Source: Olsenella intestinalis (GTDB lineage Bacteria; Actinomycetota; Coriobacteriia; Coriobacteriales; Atopobiaceae). Taken from it: 64,000 nt of DNA. The position numbers and the translations under genes are program-made. Shown piece by piece: positions 38,245-48,500 of this stretch (the first letter of the stretch is position 1; every line of letters starts with the position of its first letter). A model generated the notes under the pieces. That model saw nothing but the letters and a program-made list of their open reading frames with translations. It did no database searches and was not told the origin of the DNA. The DNA lies in assembly GCF_023276655.1 (NCBI RefSeq), contig NZ_JALGRK010000002.1:310001-374000 (forward strand). The letters run 5' to 3'.

Positions 38245-41130
38245 ATGAGGCAGACCACGACGCGCAAGGCACTCTGCGTTCTCTTCTCGATCACCCTCGC
38301 CGCCGGACTCTGCCCCGCTCCGGCGCGCGGCACCAACGACGCCGGTCAGGGCGTAACCGACCCCTCCGCCACCGCCGACGGCGCGAGCACCGCACAGGAG
38401 ACCAACGACACGCAGGCGCCAGACGACCCCCAGGCCACGAATGACGCAGCAGATCAGCAGGATGCGACCACCGAGAAGAGCGTGGACGCCGCACCCCTGA
38501 GGGACGACCTCGAGCCCACGCCCGCACTCGACCCCTCCCCGGACACGGAACCCGAGCCCGCGCCCGACCCCCTGCAGAACCTGACGCCGCAAGGCGAGAC
38601 TGGCCCCTCGAACGACCTGGCACCTCAGGAGGAGCTCGAGGCGGCGTCCGACCTCACGCCGCAGGCGGCCGAGATCGTTGATGGCGAGTCCGCCACAATC
38701 TCGCGCACAAGCGGCGCATGGTCGTCCTCTGCGGGCGGAACCCAATACCAGATCACGTTTGCCGACCAAGGTGTGTACACGATCAGCCTCACGGGTGCCG
38801 AGGGCGGAGGGAGCAGCGGAGCAGCCGCAGGCGGTACCACAATAGGTGCCGTCACATTTGCTGCCAACACAGTTGCATATGCCGTCACCGGTGGAGCAGG
38901 GGAAAACCCGGCAGACCTCACACCGACTGGAACGCCAGGCAGCGGCGGCGCAAACGGCGGTGGCGCCGGCGGAAGTGGCTCACGATACGTCACAGACAGA
39001 CAAATGAAAAACGGTGGCGGTGGCGGAGGCGGCGCAACTCATATCGCGATTGCCCCGCGCAGCCTTGTTGAAGTCCTCAGCTCGGGAGACGCAAACGTGA
39101 TCATGGTGGCCGGCGGAGGCGGCGGCTGTAGCGGTACCATACAAGGCGGCAGCGGCGGAGGCGCCACTGGCGGTAACGGCATAAACATCACATCAGGTGA
39201 AACGGTACCAGCATCAGGCACGCAGTCGAGCGGCCACGCACGTGGCCAGGGCGGCACTGGGGGCAACGGCAACGGCAGAGGCCAAGGCAGCGAAGGGCGC
39301 GGAGGAGGCGGTGGCGGCTACTATGGTGGCAAAGCCGTCTCCACCACTCACAACGCCTCAGGCGCCGGTGGCTCGGGATTCCTGAACGAGTCGTTCTTCT
39401 CTCGCGGCACGAAGTCAGCGGATGGCGGAGACATCGAGAAGGACGGCTCGTGGGTTGCCAACACGCACATGGGTGGCGGGACCGGTGACGGCACGGCCTC
39501 GGTCTCCTACCTCGCGAGCATCGTGAACCTCGACAGCAAGGCGGCCGTTCCAGGCACGGACATGCTCTTCTCGGCACCGCTGGTGGACACCTACTACACG
39601 GCGTACTCTATAGACGGGCTTGAAGGCGCAACCGACAAGATCGAGCTGCCGCAGATGGACGGCTGGAAGTTCAAGGGATACTACACGCAGCCCGACGGCC
39701 AGGGCACGCGCTACGTCGAGGAGGACGGGAGGATTGTCGACGGGCTCTATGGCGAGGGGTCGACCACGCTCTACGCCCTGTGGTGGCCGGTCGTGCACTT
39801 TGACGCAAACGGCGTCACGACGACGAGCTTCCCGGCCGACCTTGACGTCGAGACAGGCACGAGCGCAGACGAGCCCACCCGCCCTGCCGCGACGGGCACG
39901 ACCTTCAAGGGATGGTCGACCAACAAGAGCACGTACCAGGAGTACGACTTCTCGCATCCCGTGACGGAGCCCCTCACGCTCTACGCGTTCTGGACGCCCC
40001 ACGTCGAGTTCGTCATGCACGGCCATGCCCAGGAGATCGCCCCGCAGTTCCTGCAGAGCGGACAGGCGGCAACGGAGCCGGAGGCTCCGACGGAGACCGG
40101 CTACACCTTCGAAGGCTGGTACACCGACCCCGGCTTTGCCCCCGAGGCAAGGTACGACTTCTCGAAGCCGGTGACGTCCGACGTGACGCTTCACGCCAAG
40201 TGGTCGGCGAACGAGTACACGATCGAGTTCGTCGACGACGGAAGGGTCGCCGGAACCGAGGACTTCGTCTACAACGACGCCGAGAAGCCCCTGCGCACCG
40301 CGAGCGACCTCGGCCTCTCGCGCGAGGGTTGGACGTTCGCCGGCTGGCGCTCGACGGGCGCGCTCCAGGTGGACTACGCCGACGGCGAGGAGGTCCGCAA
40401 CCTCTCCACGGAGACCGGCACGCTCGAGTTCAACGCGGTGTGGGAGCGTGACGTCACCTTCCACCAGGCAAGCGCCGCCGACCTCCTCAACACGCTCTCC
40501 CCCGCCGCCGAGGCGAGCGCCTCCCAGGCGACGGCCGTGCAGCAGCTCACGGACGGCGCGTCGTACTCGTCCGTCACGGCGCCGCTGCTCGAGACCGTTG
40601 GCAGCTGGACGCCCATGGGATGGTCTGCAGACACGGCCGCGACGACGATGTCGGACGTGACGCCCGGCGCGGCCTTCACGCCCATGACCACCGAGTTCTA
40701 CGGCCTCTACCGGCGCACGATCCGCCTGGCATTCGACGGCTCGGGCGCCGAGTCCGGCGAAGTCGAGGACATGACGGAGGCCCAGCACATGAACGCCTCG
40801 GGAGAGCTGACGAGCGCGACCTTCGAGCTGCCTGCGAACGCCTTCGAGTATGCAGGCCACAGCTTCCGCGCGTGGGACCTTGGCGCGCCCGGGGACGCCG
40901 TGACGCTCAAGCCCGCCGCGGCCGAGAGCCCCAACGTGACCGTGCACGCCCTCTGGGACGAGCTGCCGGCGGCCGCGGGAACAAGCCAGTCCGAGGACGC
41001 GCCCGGAGCGCGGCGGGGCGCGACGCCCAAGACGTCCGACCCGACCCTCCCGTACGCGGGCGGGACCGCGGCGCTCGCTCTTCTCGCCATGGGAATTGGC
41101 GCCTGGCGTCGCAGGAGGAGCCAGAGGTAG
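38245..41130 (+). CDS. Secreted Gly-rich/InlB-repeat surface protein 5 (961 aa)
   Basis: Fifth and most divergent paralogue. Signal peptide MRQTTTRKALCVLFSITLAA...CPAPARG; Asp/Pro/Glu-rich variable region (PDTEPEPAPDPLQNLTPQ); Gly-rich domain (GGGGGGGATHIAIAPRS, MVAGGGGGCSG); InlB units (GWKFKGYYTQPDGQG, FDANGVTTTSFPAD, GYTFEGWYTDPGF). The C-terminal domain is altered (FTPMTTEFYGLYRRTI instead of FMPMATEYFGLYHREL). The tail reads TPKTSDPTLPYAGG...RRRRSQR: the sortase-like box has Ser where Gly is expected (TPKTSD). Either the box is used by a tolerant sortase, or this protein is held only by its helix. It is convergent with proS. Confidence 0.87.
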   Translation: MRQTTTRKALCVLFSITLAAGLCPAPARGTNDAGQGVTDPSATADGASTAQETNDTQAPDDPQATNDAADQQDATTEKSVDAAPLRDDLEPTPALDPSPDTEPEPAPDPLQNLTPQGETGPSNDLAPQEELEAASDLTPQAAEIVDGESATISRTSGAWSSSAGGTQYQITFADQGVYTISLTGAEGGGSSGAAAGGTTIGAVTFAANTVAYAVTGGAGENPADLTPTGTPGSGGANGGGAGGSGSRYVTDRQMKNGGGGGGGATHIAIAPRSLVEVLSSGDANVIMVAGGGGGCSGTIQGGSGGGATGGNGINITSGETVPASGTQSSGHARGQGGTGGNGNGRGQGSEGRGGGGGGYYGGKAVSTTHNASGAGGSGFLNESFFSRGTKSADGGDIEKDGSWVANTHMGGGTGDGTASVSYLASIVNLDSKAAVPGTDMLFSAPLVDTYYTAYSIDGLEGATDKIELPQMDGWKFKGYYTQPDGQGTRYVEEDGRIVDGLYGEGSTTLYALWWPVVHFDANGVTTTSFPADLDVETGTSADEPTRPAATGTTFKGWSTNKSTYQEYDFSHPVTEPLTLYAFWTPHVEFVMHGHAQEIAPQFLQSGQAATEPEAPTETGYTFEGWYTDPGFAPEARYDFSKPVTSDVTLHAKWSANEYTIEFVDDGRVAGTEDFVYNDAEKPLRTASDLGLSREGWTFAGWRSTGALQVDYADGEEVRNLSTETGTLEFNAVWERDVTFHQASAADLLNTLSPAAEASASQATAVQQLTDGASYSSVTAPLLETVGSWTPMGWSADTAATTMSDVTPGAAFTPMTTEFYGLYRRTIRLAFDGSGAESGEVEDMTEAQHMNASGELTSATFELPANAFEYAGHSFRAWDLGAPGDAVTLKPAAAESPNVTVHALWDELPAAAGTSQSEDAPGARRGATPKTSDPTLPYAGGTAALALLAMGIGAWRRRRSQR

Positions 41131-41146
41131 GCACGCGAGTGGCGTC

Positions 41147-41155
41147 GAGAAGAGC
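41147..41155 (+). repeat. Intergenic copy of the dispersed CGAGAAGAGC word
   Basis: GAGAAGAGC, preceded by C, in the 79-nt gap between surface gene 5 and proS. Directly after it an imperfect hairpin (41158-41185, GGCCCCGGGCGC / GCGTCCGAGGCC) may terminate one or both convergent genes, though no T-run follows. Confidence 0.65.
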
Positions 41156-41209
41156 AAGGCCCCGGGCGCAGAAGCGTCCGAGGCCTCGATTGCGTGATGT
41201 CAAGTGGGG

Positions 41210-42931
41210 CTACGAGCGCTGAGCCTTGACCTTCTCGGCGACGAGGCGAGAGACCTCGTCGATGGAGACCTCGCTGCGCTCGCCCGTGGCGCGGTCCTTG
41301 AGCTCGACGTTGCCGTTCTTGATGGCCTTCTTGCCGCAGACCACCTGGTACGGGAAGCCCATGAGGTCGGCGTCGTTGAACTTGACGCCGGGGCGCTCCT
41401 TGCGGTCGTCGACGACGACCTCGATGCCGGCCTCGACGAGCTCGCCGGCGATGCGCTCGGCGACGGGCCAGCAGACGTCGTCGTTGACGTCGAGGGGCAC
41501 GACCTCGACCTCGAAGGGAGCCACCGAGACAGGCCAGGCGATGCCGTGCTCGTCGTGGTGCTGCTCGACGATGGCCGCGAGCGTGCGCGAGACGCCGATG
41601 CCGTAGCAGCCCATGAGGAAAGGCTTCTCGCGGCCGTCCTCGTCGGCGAAGGTGGCGCCCATGGCCTCGGAGTACTTGGTGCCGAGCTGGAAGACCTGGG
41701 AGACCTCGATGCCGCGGGCGCCCGAGAGGGGCTTGCCGCACGTGGGGCAGACGTCGCCGGCCTTGGCGCAGATGACGTCGACCCAGGCGTCCTCGGCGAT
41801 CTCGAAGTCGCGGCCGGGGTGGGCGTGCAGCAGGTGGGCGTCGGCCTCGTTGGCGCCGACGGTCCACCACTGGGCGTCGCGCAGGGCGACGTCGACGCAG
41901 ACGCGGACGCCCTCGGGAAGGCCGACGGGCCCGATGTAGCCCTTGACGAGGCCAGCCTGCTCGAGCTCCTCGTCGCTCATGAGGTGGTACTCTCCGAAGG
42001 CGTGCTCGGCCTTGACGTCGTTCATCTCGTGGTCGCCGGGGACGAAGACCACGGTGGGGCGACCCTCGCCGTCGATAAGGGCGAGCGCCTTGCGCGTGGC
42101 CGCCTCGGGGATGGAGAGGAAGCGGGAGACGTCCTCGATCGAGGCGCAGCCCGGGGTCTCGACGCGCTCGAGCTCGCCGGCCTCGCCGTCGACGACGTTG
42201 ACCGCGGCGCTGGCGGCCTCGGTGTCGGCCGCGAAGCCGCAGTCGTCGCAGTAGACGAGCTCGGCCTCGCCGGAATCGGCGATGGCCATGAACTCGACGG
42301 AGGTGTCGCCGCCGATCTGGCCGGAGTCGGCCACGACGGGCAGGGCCCTGAGGCCGACGCGCTCGCAGATGCGGGCGTAGGCGGCCTTCTCCTGGTCGTA
42401 GCACTCCTGCAGGGACTCCTGGGTGGCGGAGAAGGAGTAGCCGTCCTTCATGATGAACTCGCGCCCACGCATGAGTCCGAAGCGAGGACGAAGCTCGTCT
42501 CGGAACTTGTCCTGGATGTGGTAGAGGGTCAGCGGGAGCTGCTTGTAGCTGCGCAGCTCGTTGCGGACGAGGTCGGTGAAGGTCTCCTCGTGGGTGGGGC
42601 CGAGCGCGAACTCGTGGTCGTGGCGGTCGGTGATGCGCATGAGCTCGGGGCCGTATGCGTCCCAGCGGCCGCTCTGGTGCCAGAGCGCGGCGTCGGTGAG
42701 GATCGGGGCGAGCATCTCCTGCGCGTCGATGGCCTCCATCTCGTCGCGGATGACGTCCTCGATCTTGCGCAGCGAGCGCCAGGCGAGCGGCAGGTAGGAG
42801 TAGAGGCCGGCGGCGCCGCGGCGGATCATGCCGGCGCGCAGCAGCAGGCGGTGGCTCGCGAGCTCGGCCTCGGTGGGGTCTTCCTTAAGCGTCGGGGCGT
42901 AGAGCCGCGACATCCTCATGTACTTTCTCAA
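41210..42931 (-). CDS. proS: Prolyl-tRNA synthetase (bacterial type with editing domain)
   Basis: Charges tRNA-Pro. The 573-aa protein is the long bacterial form: motif 1 region LLLRAGMIRRGAAGLYSYLPL, motif 2 FRDELRPRFGLMRGREFIMKDGYSF, the inserted editing domain (~235-385, with AEHAFGEYHLMSDEEL), a CPTCGKPL zinc-like knuckle, motif 3 GCYGIGVSRTLAAIVEQ, and the anticodon-binding domain (DDRKERPGVKFNDADLMGFP). The TTG start at 42931 is 7 nt after GGAGG; ATG codons 4 and 6 codons later would also give the conserved MSRLYAPTLKE opening but are farther from the site. The 142-nt gap to ispG shows TATAGT as a possible -10; no T-box-like element is visible. Confidence 0.97.
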   Translation of the reverse strand: MRKYMRMSRLYAPTLKEDPTEAELASHRLLLRAGMIRRGAAGLYSYLPLAWRSLRKIEDVIRDEMEAIDAQEMLAPILTDAALWHQSGRWDAYGPELMRITDRHDHEFALGPTHEETFTDLVRNELRSYKQLPLTLYHIQDKFRDELRPRFGLMRGREFIMKDGYSFSATQESLQECYDQEKAAYARICERVGLRALPVVADSGQIGGDTSVEFMAIADSGEAELVYCDDCGFAADTEAASAAVNVVDGEAGELERVETPGCASIEDVSRFLSIPEAATRKALALIDGEGRPTVVFVPGDHEMNDVKAEHAFGEYHLMSDEELEQAGLVKGYIGPVGLPEGVRVCVDVALRDAQWWTVGANEADAHLLHAHPGRDFEIAEDAWVDVICAKAGDVCPTCGKPLSGARGIEVSQVFQLGTKYSEAMGATFADEDGREKPFLMGCYGIGVSRTLAAIVEQHHDEHGIAWPVSVAPFEVEVVPLDVNDDVCWPVAERIAGELVEAGIEVVVDDRKERPGVKFNDADLMGFPYQVVCGKKAIKNGNVELKDRATGERSEVSIDEVSRLVAEKVKAQRS

Positions 42932-43073
42932 CGTGAATCCTCCAACTCATGGGTGCACAAGCGTGAAAAACTATAGTCCAGCGAGGGCGGTCGCGCAGGC
43001 CACGAGGTGGCCTTGGAGGAGAAAAACATGCTTCTCTCCCCCGCCGCGGGCGCGGGCGTGCGGCCGCGGGCGG

Positions 43074-44159
<1,086 letters not shown>

Positions 44160-44200
44160 GGGTACCACCTTGGAAGTGCGTGCTTGGACGGGAGTGCCGT

Positions 44201-45571
44201 CTAGAAGAGCAGGCGGAAGATGTCGTTCTTCAGGGCGAACACGAAGATGAACAGGAAGAAGGCGAGGCCGGCGTAGCTGATCCAGTTCTGGACGCGCACG
44301 GAGAGCGTGCGGCGGCTCACGAGCTGGATGACCTCGACGAGGATCTTGCCGCCGTCGAGCGGCGGGATGGGAAGCAGGTTCATGAAGCCGAGCGACATCG
44401 AGACCATGGCCACGAAGAGCATGAGGTCGATGGGGCCGGACGCTGCCGCCTGGCTGGCCGCCGCCGAGATGCCCACGACCGACGAGGTGTTCGAGAGGGT
44501 CTCCATGGTGTGCTGCGGCATGATGAGGCGAGCGGCGAAGGTCGCGACCGTGGCGCCGTAGTTGAGGGCCGCCATGGCAGCGTCGCCGACCGGGACCGGC
44601 ACCATGCGCGTCTGCGCATTGACGCCGAGCACGGGCTTGCCCTCGCCCTCGGGGCGCACGACGTGGGCGACTGCGGTCTGGCCGTCGCGCACGTAGGTAA
44701 CGTCGAAGTCGCCGCCGGCTGAGAAGGCCTGGTCGATGGCCTCGACGACGCCCTGCCAGTCAGAGCAGTCGCGCTCGCCGATGCGCACGATGGCGTCGCC
44801 CGCGGCGAGGCCCGCGCGCTCGGCCGCGCTTCCGGACTCAACGCCGCCGAGGACGTTGGAGTTGACGATGGTCGCCACGCCGACGGTCGAGAGCGTGGCG
44901 GTCACGATCACGAAGGCGAGCAGGATGTTCACGAGCGGGCCAGCCAGAAGGATGACGACGCGACGAATGAAGCCCATGCCAAGGTAGGTGTGGGAGCGCT
45001 CGGCGGAGAGGGCCTCGGCGGGGTCGGCGGCGATCTGGTGCGGCTCGCCCGCGGCCGTGGTGCCCTCGGACTCGAAGTCGTGGCCGGCGTCGTACTCGGT
45101 CAGGTGGTTGGCGTCGCGCTCGAGGGTCTCGAAGGCCTCGGGCCAGTCCCTCTGCCCAGGCTCCTCGCCCTTCCCGGCGTCGTAGTAGGGCCTGATGGAC
45201 GCCCAGTCGGCAAGCGTCACGAGGAGCGTGAGCGCACGCTCCTCGTCGATGGCGAGCTCACGGGCGACCTCGGCAATGGTGACGCGGCCGCGGCGCTGCA
45301 CGAGGTCGAGGCAGTCGGCGAGGCGGTCGTCGTGCTCGCCCTCCATGCCGCAGATGCGGTTGTAGCCGCCCAGCAGGATGGGCGTGACGCCGAACTCGGT
45401 GCCGTAGGCGCGCGACTTGCGGAAGAGGCGCTTGCGGCAGGGCATGCCGAGGTAGAACTCGGTCACGCGGACGCCGAACGCGCGGGCCGCCAGGAAGTGG
45501 CCGCCCTCGTGGACGACGACAAGAAGCGACAGGACGACGAGGCCCCAGAATATCGCGGACACGACGGCCAT
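44201..45571 (-). CDS. rseP: RseP-type site-2 protease with a ~100-residue insert
   Basis: Intramembrane zinc metalloprotease of the RseP/RasP type. HEGGH is at residues 21-25 in helix 1, a PDZ domain sits around 240-310 (GGVESGSAAERAGLAAGDAIVRIGERD), and LLPIPPLDGGKI lies in the third core helix, with a final hydrophobic helix. At 456 aa it is longer than usual. Between helices 1 and 2 lies an extra segment (~80-185) containing RRGRVTIAEVARELAIDEERALTLLVTLADW, which reads like a helix-turn-helix, then a Glu/Asp-rich stretch. Such enzymes cleave anti-sigma factors or leftover signal peptides; the substrate is unknown. It lies between dxr and ispG, its usual neighbours. Confidence 0.93.
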   Translation of the reverse strand: MAVVSAIFWGLVVLSLLVVVHEGGHFLAARAFGVRVTEFYLGMPCRKRLFRKSRAYGTEFGVTPILLGGYNRICGMEGEHDDRLADCLDLVQRRGRVTIAEVARELAIDEERALTLLVTLADWASIRPYYDAGKGEEPGQRDWPEAFETLERDANHLTEYDAGHDFESEGTTAAGEPHQIAADPAEALSAERSHTYLGMGFIRRVVILLAGPLVNILLAFVIVTATLSTVGVATIVNSNVLGGVESGSAAERAGLAAGDAIVRIGERDCSDWQGVVEAIDQAFSAGGDFDVTYVRDGQTAVAHVVRPEGEGKPVLGVNAQTRMVPVPVGDAAMAALNYGATVATFAARLIMPQHTMETLSNTSSVVGISAAASQAAASGPIDLMLFVAMVSMSLGFMNLLPIPPLDGGKILVEVIQLVSRRTLSVRVQNWISYAGLAFFLFIFVFALKNDIFRLLF

Positions 45572-45575
45572 GGCG

Positions 45576-46775
45576 CTACCTGCTGATCCTGGCGAGCGCG
45601 CGCGACGCGGCCTCGCGGGAGCGGGCGTCGACCTCGTGGAGCTGCTCGAGCGACTCGACGGGGTCCGGCTTGGTCTCGTTCATGACGGAGCGCACGACCT
45701 CCTCGATGTCGAGGAAGTTGCAGCGGTCCTCGCGGAAGGCGAGGTTGGCGACCTCGTTTGCGGCGTTCATCGCGCACGGCATGATGCCGCCCTCGCGGCC
45801 CGCGCGCTTGGCGAGCGCAAGGCAGCCGAAGGTGTCCTCGTCGGCTCGGTCGAACGTGAAGTTGGGCGCGCCGCAGTAGTCGACGCGGTCGGCCGGGCTG
45901 TCCCAGCGCTCGGGGTAGCTCAGCGCGTACTGGATGGGAATGCGCATGTCAGAGGGCCCGAGCTGCGCCTTCACGACGCCGTCGGAGAACTCGACCATCG
46001 AGTGGATCATCGACTGGCGCTGCACGAGGACGCTCACGTCGTCGACGTCGACGTCGAAGAGGTGGTGCGCCTCGAGGACCTCGAGGCCCTTGTTCATGAG
46101 CGTGGCGGAGTCGATCGTGATCTTGGCGCCCATCTGCCACGTGGGGTGGCGCAGGGCGTCGCCCGCCGTGACGTTCAGGAGCTGCCGGCGGCTCATCCCG
46201 AAGAACGGCCCGCCCGAGCACGTGAGCCAGATGCGATGGAGGTCGCTTCTCCTCTCCCCCACCAGGCACTGGTAGATGGCGCTGTGCTCGGAGTCGACGG
46301 GGATGAGCTGACCCGGGGCCACGAGCGGCATGAGCAGGTCGCCGCCGACGACGAGCGACTCCTTGTTGGCGTAGAGCAGGGTCTTTCCGGCCTTGAGCGC
46401 CGCGTAGCCCGCGTTGATGCCCGCAAAGCCGACGACCGCGGAGACGACGCAGTCCACGTCGTCGCGCAGGCAGATCTCCTCGAGGGCGTCGTCGCCGACG
46501 AGAAGGTCGCAGCCCGCGGGCAGCGACTCGAGCGCGGGGTCCTTGGCGTGGCGCTCGTCGGTGACGGCCACGACCCTGACGCCGTGGCGCTCGGCCGCGC
46601 GCGCCACGAACTCGGTCGAGCTGCGGACGGCGAGGCCGACGACCTCTACCTTGTCGGTGTGCTGACGGCAGACGTCGAGCGTCTGCATTCCGATGGAGCC
46701 GGATGCCCCGAGCACCACGACGCGAATGGGCCTCTTGCGGCTCGACGTTGGCGCCGTGTCCTCAAAGATGTTCAA
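45576..46775 (-). CDS. dxr: 1-deoxy-D-xylulose 5-phosphate reductoisomerase
   Basis: First committed step of the MEP pathway, NADPH-dependent rearrangement and reduction of DXP. The 399-aa protein has the NADPH fold (VVVLGASGSIGMQTLDV), LYANKESLVVGG, PVDSEHSAIYQCL, ACSGGPF-like LTCSGGPFFG, the flexible HPTWQMGAKITIDSATLMNKGLEVLEAHHLF region with metal and substrate ligands, and PCAMNAANEVA. The TTG start overlaps the cdsA stop (CTTGA) and has AGGGGG upstream; a long reading upstream of this is the other frame of cdsA. Confidence 0.96.
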   Translation of the reverse strand: MNIFEDTAPTSSRKRPIRVVVLGASGSIGMQTLDVCRQHTDKVEVVGLAVRSSTEFVARAAERHGVRVVAVTDERHAKDPALESLPAGCDLLVGDDALEEICLRDDVDCVVSAVVGFAGINAGYAALKAGKTLLYANKESLVVGGDLLMPLVAPGQLIPVDSEHSAIYQCLVGERRSDLHRIWLTCSGGPFFGMSRRQLLNVTAGDALRHPTWQMGAKITIDSATLMNKGLEVLEAHHLFDVDVDDVSVLVQRQSMIHSMVEFSDGVVKAQLGPSDMRIPIQYALSYPERWDSPADRVDYCGAPNFTFDRADEDTFGCLALAKRAGREGGIMPCAMNAANEVANLAFREDRCNFLDIEEVVRSVMNETKPDPVESLEQLHEVDARSREAASRALARISR

Positions 46776-47716
46776 GCAATGCCCCCTAGGTGGAGAATGA
46801 CGTACGCGACCATGCATCCGAAGAGCATGGAGTCGGACCTGTCGAGCAGGCCCCCGTGACCCGGCATAATGTCGCCGGAGTCCTTCACGCCGACGCCGCG
46901 CTTGATGCGCGACTCGAAGAGGTCGCCCACGACCGACACGACGCCGACCAGGACGCCTGCCACGAGGGCGACGGGAAGCGGCAGGCGCCAGAGGCCGATG
47001 AGCCAGAGGATGACCCACACGAGCACGCAGCCCGCAAGACCTCCCCAGAAGCCCTCGACGCTCTTGTTGGGCGAGATGCGCGGCGCCAGGCGGTGGCGAC
47101 CGAAGCGCGAGCCGACGAAGTAGGCCGTGGCGTCGCTCACCCAGACCGACGCCATGCAGCCAAAGGTCAGAAGGCCGCCGACCCAGCTGGCGTCGCTCGA
47201 CCTCAGGAGCGTGACGCCGCAGAAGAGCAGAGACGTGTAGACGGGCCCGAAGGCCGTCACGGCGACGTCGGCGATGTTGGCGCGCGGCGTGAAGACGTAC
47301 CAGATCGCACAGCCGGCGAGAAGGGCGAACGTGACGTAGAGAAGCATGCCGTCGATGGGAAGGACCGACGCGACGGGATAGGCAATTGCGACGGCGAGGC
47401 CGAGGATCTCGTTGGGCATGCGCCCGGCCATGCGGCTCATCCTGAAGAACTCGGAGCAGCACAGCCACGCCATGGCGCACACGAGCGCGCAGGTCGCCCA
47501 CGTGCCCAGAAACAGGCAGCCGACGACCACGACGGAGTAGATGAAGCCCGAGGTCGTGCGCGTCAGCAGCTTCTCGGTCCACCCGCGGGCGCGCTGGCCA
47601 CGCAGGTCGCCGGCGGCGCGCTGCTCCTCCTTCGACTCGCGCTTGCGCTCGAGCCGGGCGATGCCGCGCTCGAGCCCCTGGGGCGTCTCCTCGTCTCTGC
47701 TCTCGGGGGCCGTCAC
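46772..47716 (-). CDS. cdsA: Phosphatidate cytidylyltransferase
   Basis: Makes CDP-diacylglycerol from phosphatidate and CTP in the membrane. The 314-aa protein has about eight hydrophobic segments. The CTP transferase signature lies near the C-terminus (SRIKRGVGVKDSGDIMPGHGGLLDRSDSM), preceded by SPNKSVEGFWGGLAG. The ~55-residue N-terminal extension is charged and cytoplasmic (LERKRESKEEQRAAG). The GTG start overlaps the uppS stop by 4 nt (GTGA). Confidence 0.96.
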   Translation of the reverse strand: MTAPESRDEETPQGLERGIARLERKRESKEEQRAAGDLRGQRARGWTEKLLTRTTSGFIYSVVVVGCLFLGTWATCALVCAMAWLCCSEFFRMSRMAGRMPNEILGLAVAIAYPVASVLPIDGMLLYVTFALLAGCAIWYVFTPRANIADVAVTAFGPVYTSLLFCGVTLLRSSDASWVGGLLTFGCMASVWVSDATAYFVGSRFGRHRLAPRISPNKSVEGFWGGLAGCVLVWVILWLIGLWRLPLPVALVAGVLVGVVSVVGDLFESRIKRGVGVKDSGDIMPGHGGLLDRSDSMLFGCMVAYVILHLGGIA

Positions 47717-48498
47717 TTCGCCTTGACACCCCCAAAGCGGCGGTCGCGCGACTGGTACGACCTGACCGCGCGCAGGAACTCCCAGCGCGAGAAGTCTGGC
47801 CAGTAGAGGTCAGTCACGTAGAACTCGGTGTAGGCGAGCTGCCACAGCAGGTAGTTCGACAGGCGCATCTCGCCCGAGGTCCTGATGAGCAGGTCCGGGT
47901 CGGGAATGCCGGCCGTGTAGAGGTTGGCCGAGAAGAGCTCCTCGTCGATCTCGTCGGGCGACAGGTTCCCCATGGCCGCGTTCGCGGCGAGGTTGCGGGC
48001 GGCGCGCACGATCTCGGAGCGCGAGCCGTAGTTCACCGCAAGGGCGAACGTCATGCCCGTGTGGTCGCTCGTCTCGTCCAGGCCGCGGAAGAAGACCTCG
48101 CGGGTCTCCTTGGGCAGCGCCTCGAGGTCGCCCAGGAAGCGCAGCCTCACGTTCTCCTGGTGGAAGAGCGGCATCTCCTTCATGAGCGTGGTCGCGAAGA
48201 GGTGCATGAGAAGGTTGACCTCGCGCTGGGGTCGCTTCCAGTTCTCGGTGGAGAACGCGTAGCACGACAGGGCGTCGAGGCCGAGCCTGACGCTCGTGGT
48301 CACCGTCTCGCGCAGCGAGTCGACGCCGGCGATGTGGCCCTTCGAGCGGTCGAGGCCACGGCTCTGCGCCCAGCGGCCGTTACCGTCCATGATGAACGAC
48401 ACGTGCCGCGGGATGCGCGTGAGGTCGACGTCGTCGAGCGCTATGTCGTCGGGCGCGTCGGAGAAGTACTCCCTCAGCGCGGTTTCGTCGAACGTCAA
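47713..48498 (-). CDS. uppS: Undecaprenyl diphosphate synthase (cis-prenyltransferase)
   Basis: Condenses IPP units onto farnesyl diphosphate to make the C55 lipid carrier for peptidoglycan. The 261-aa protein shows HVSFIMDGNGRWAQ (catalytic Asp), KGHIAGVDSLRE, CYAFSTENWKRP, ALAVNYGSRSEIV and DPDLLIRTSGEMRLSNYLLWQLAYTEFYV. The TTG start (MTFDETALREYF) lies 2 nt after the frr stop with GGAG upstream; a longer frame upstream is the shifted reading of frr. Confidence 0.96.
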   Translation of the reverse strand: MTFDETALREYFSDAPDDIALDDVDLTRIPRHVSFIMDGNGRWAQSRGLDRSKGHIAGVDSLRETVTTSVRLGLDALSCYAFSTENWKRPQREVNLLMHLFATTLMKEMPLFHQENVRLRFLGDLEALPKETREVFFRGLDETSDHTGMTFALAVNYGSRSEIVRAARNLAANAAMGNLSPDEIDEELFSANLYTAGIPDPDLLIRTSGEMRLSNYLLWQLAYTEFYVTDLYWPDFSRWEFLRAVRSYQSRDRRFGGVKAK

Positions 48499-48500
48499 GG

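Noticed and set aside
36279-38444. A 721-codon plus-strand frame inside surface gene 4
   Set aside because: Frame-shifted shadow of the surface protein gene: Arg/Pro/His-rich, no motifs, and it runs across a stop and the promoter of gene 5.
42932-43073. T-box riboswitch upstream of proS
   Set aside because: The gap is 142 nt and lacks a T-box bulge sequence and a specifier stem; only a weak hairpin and a possible -10 are visible.
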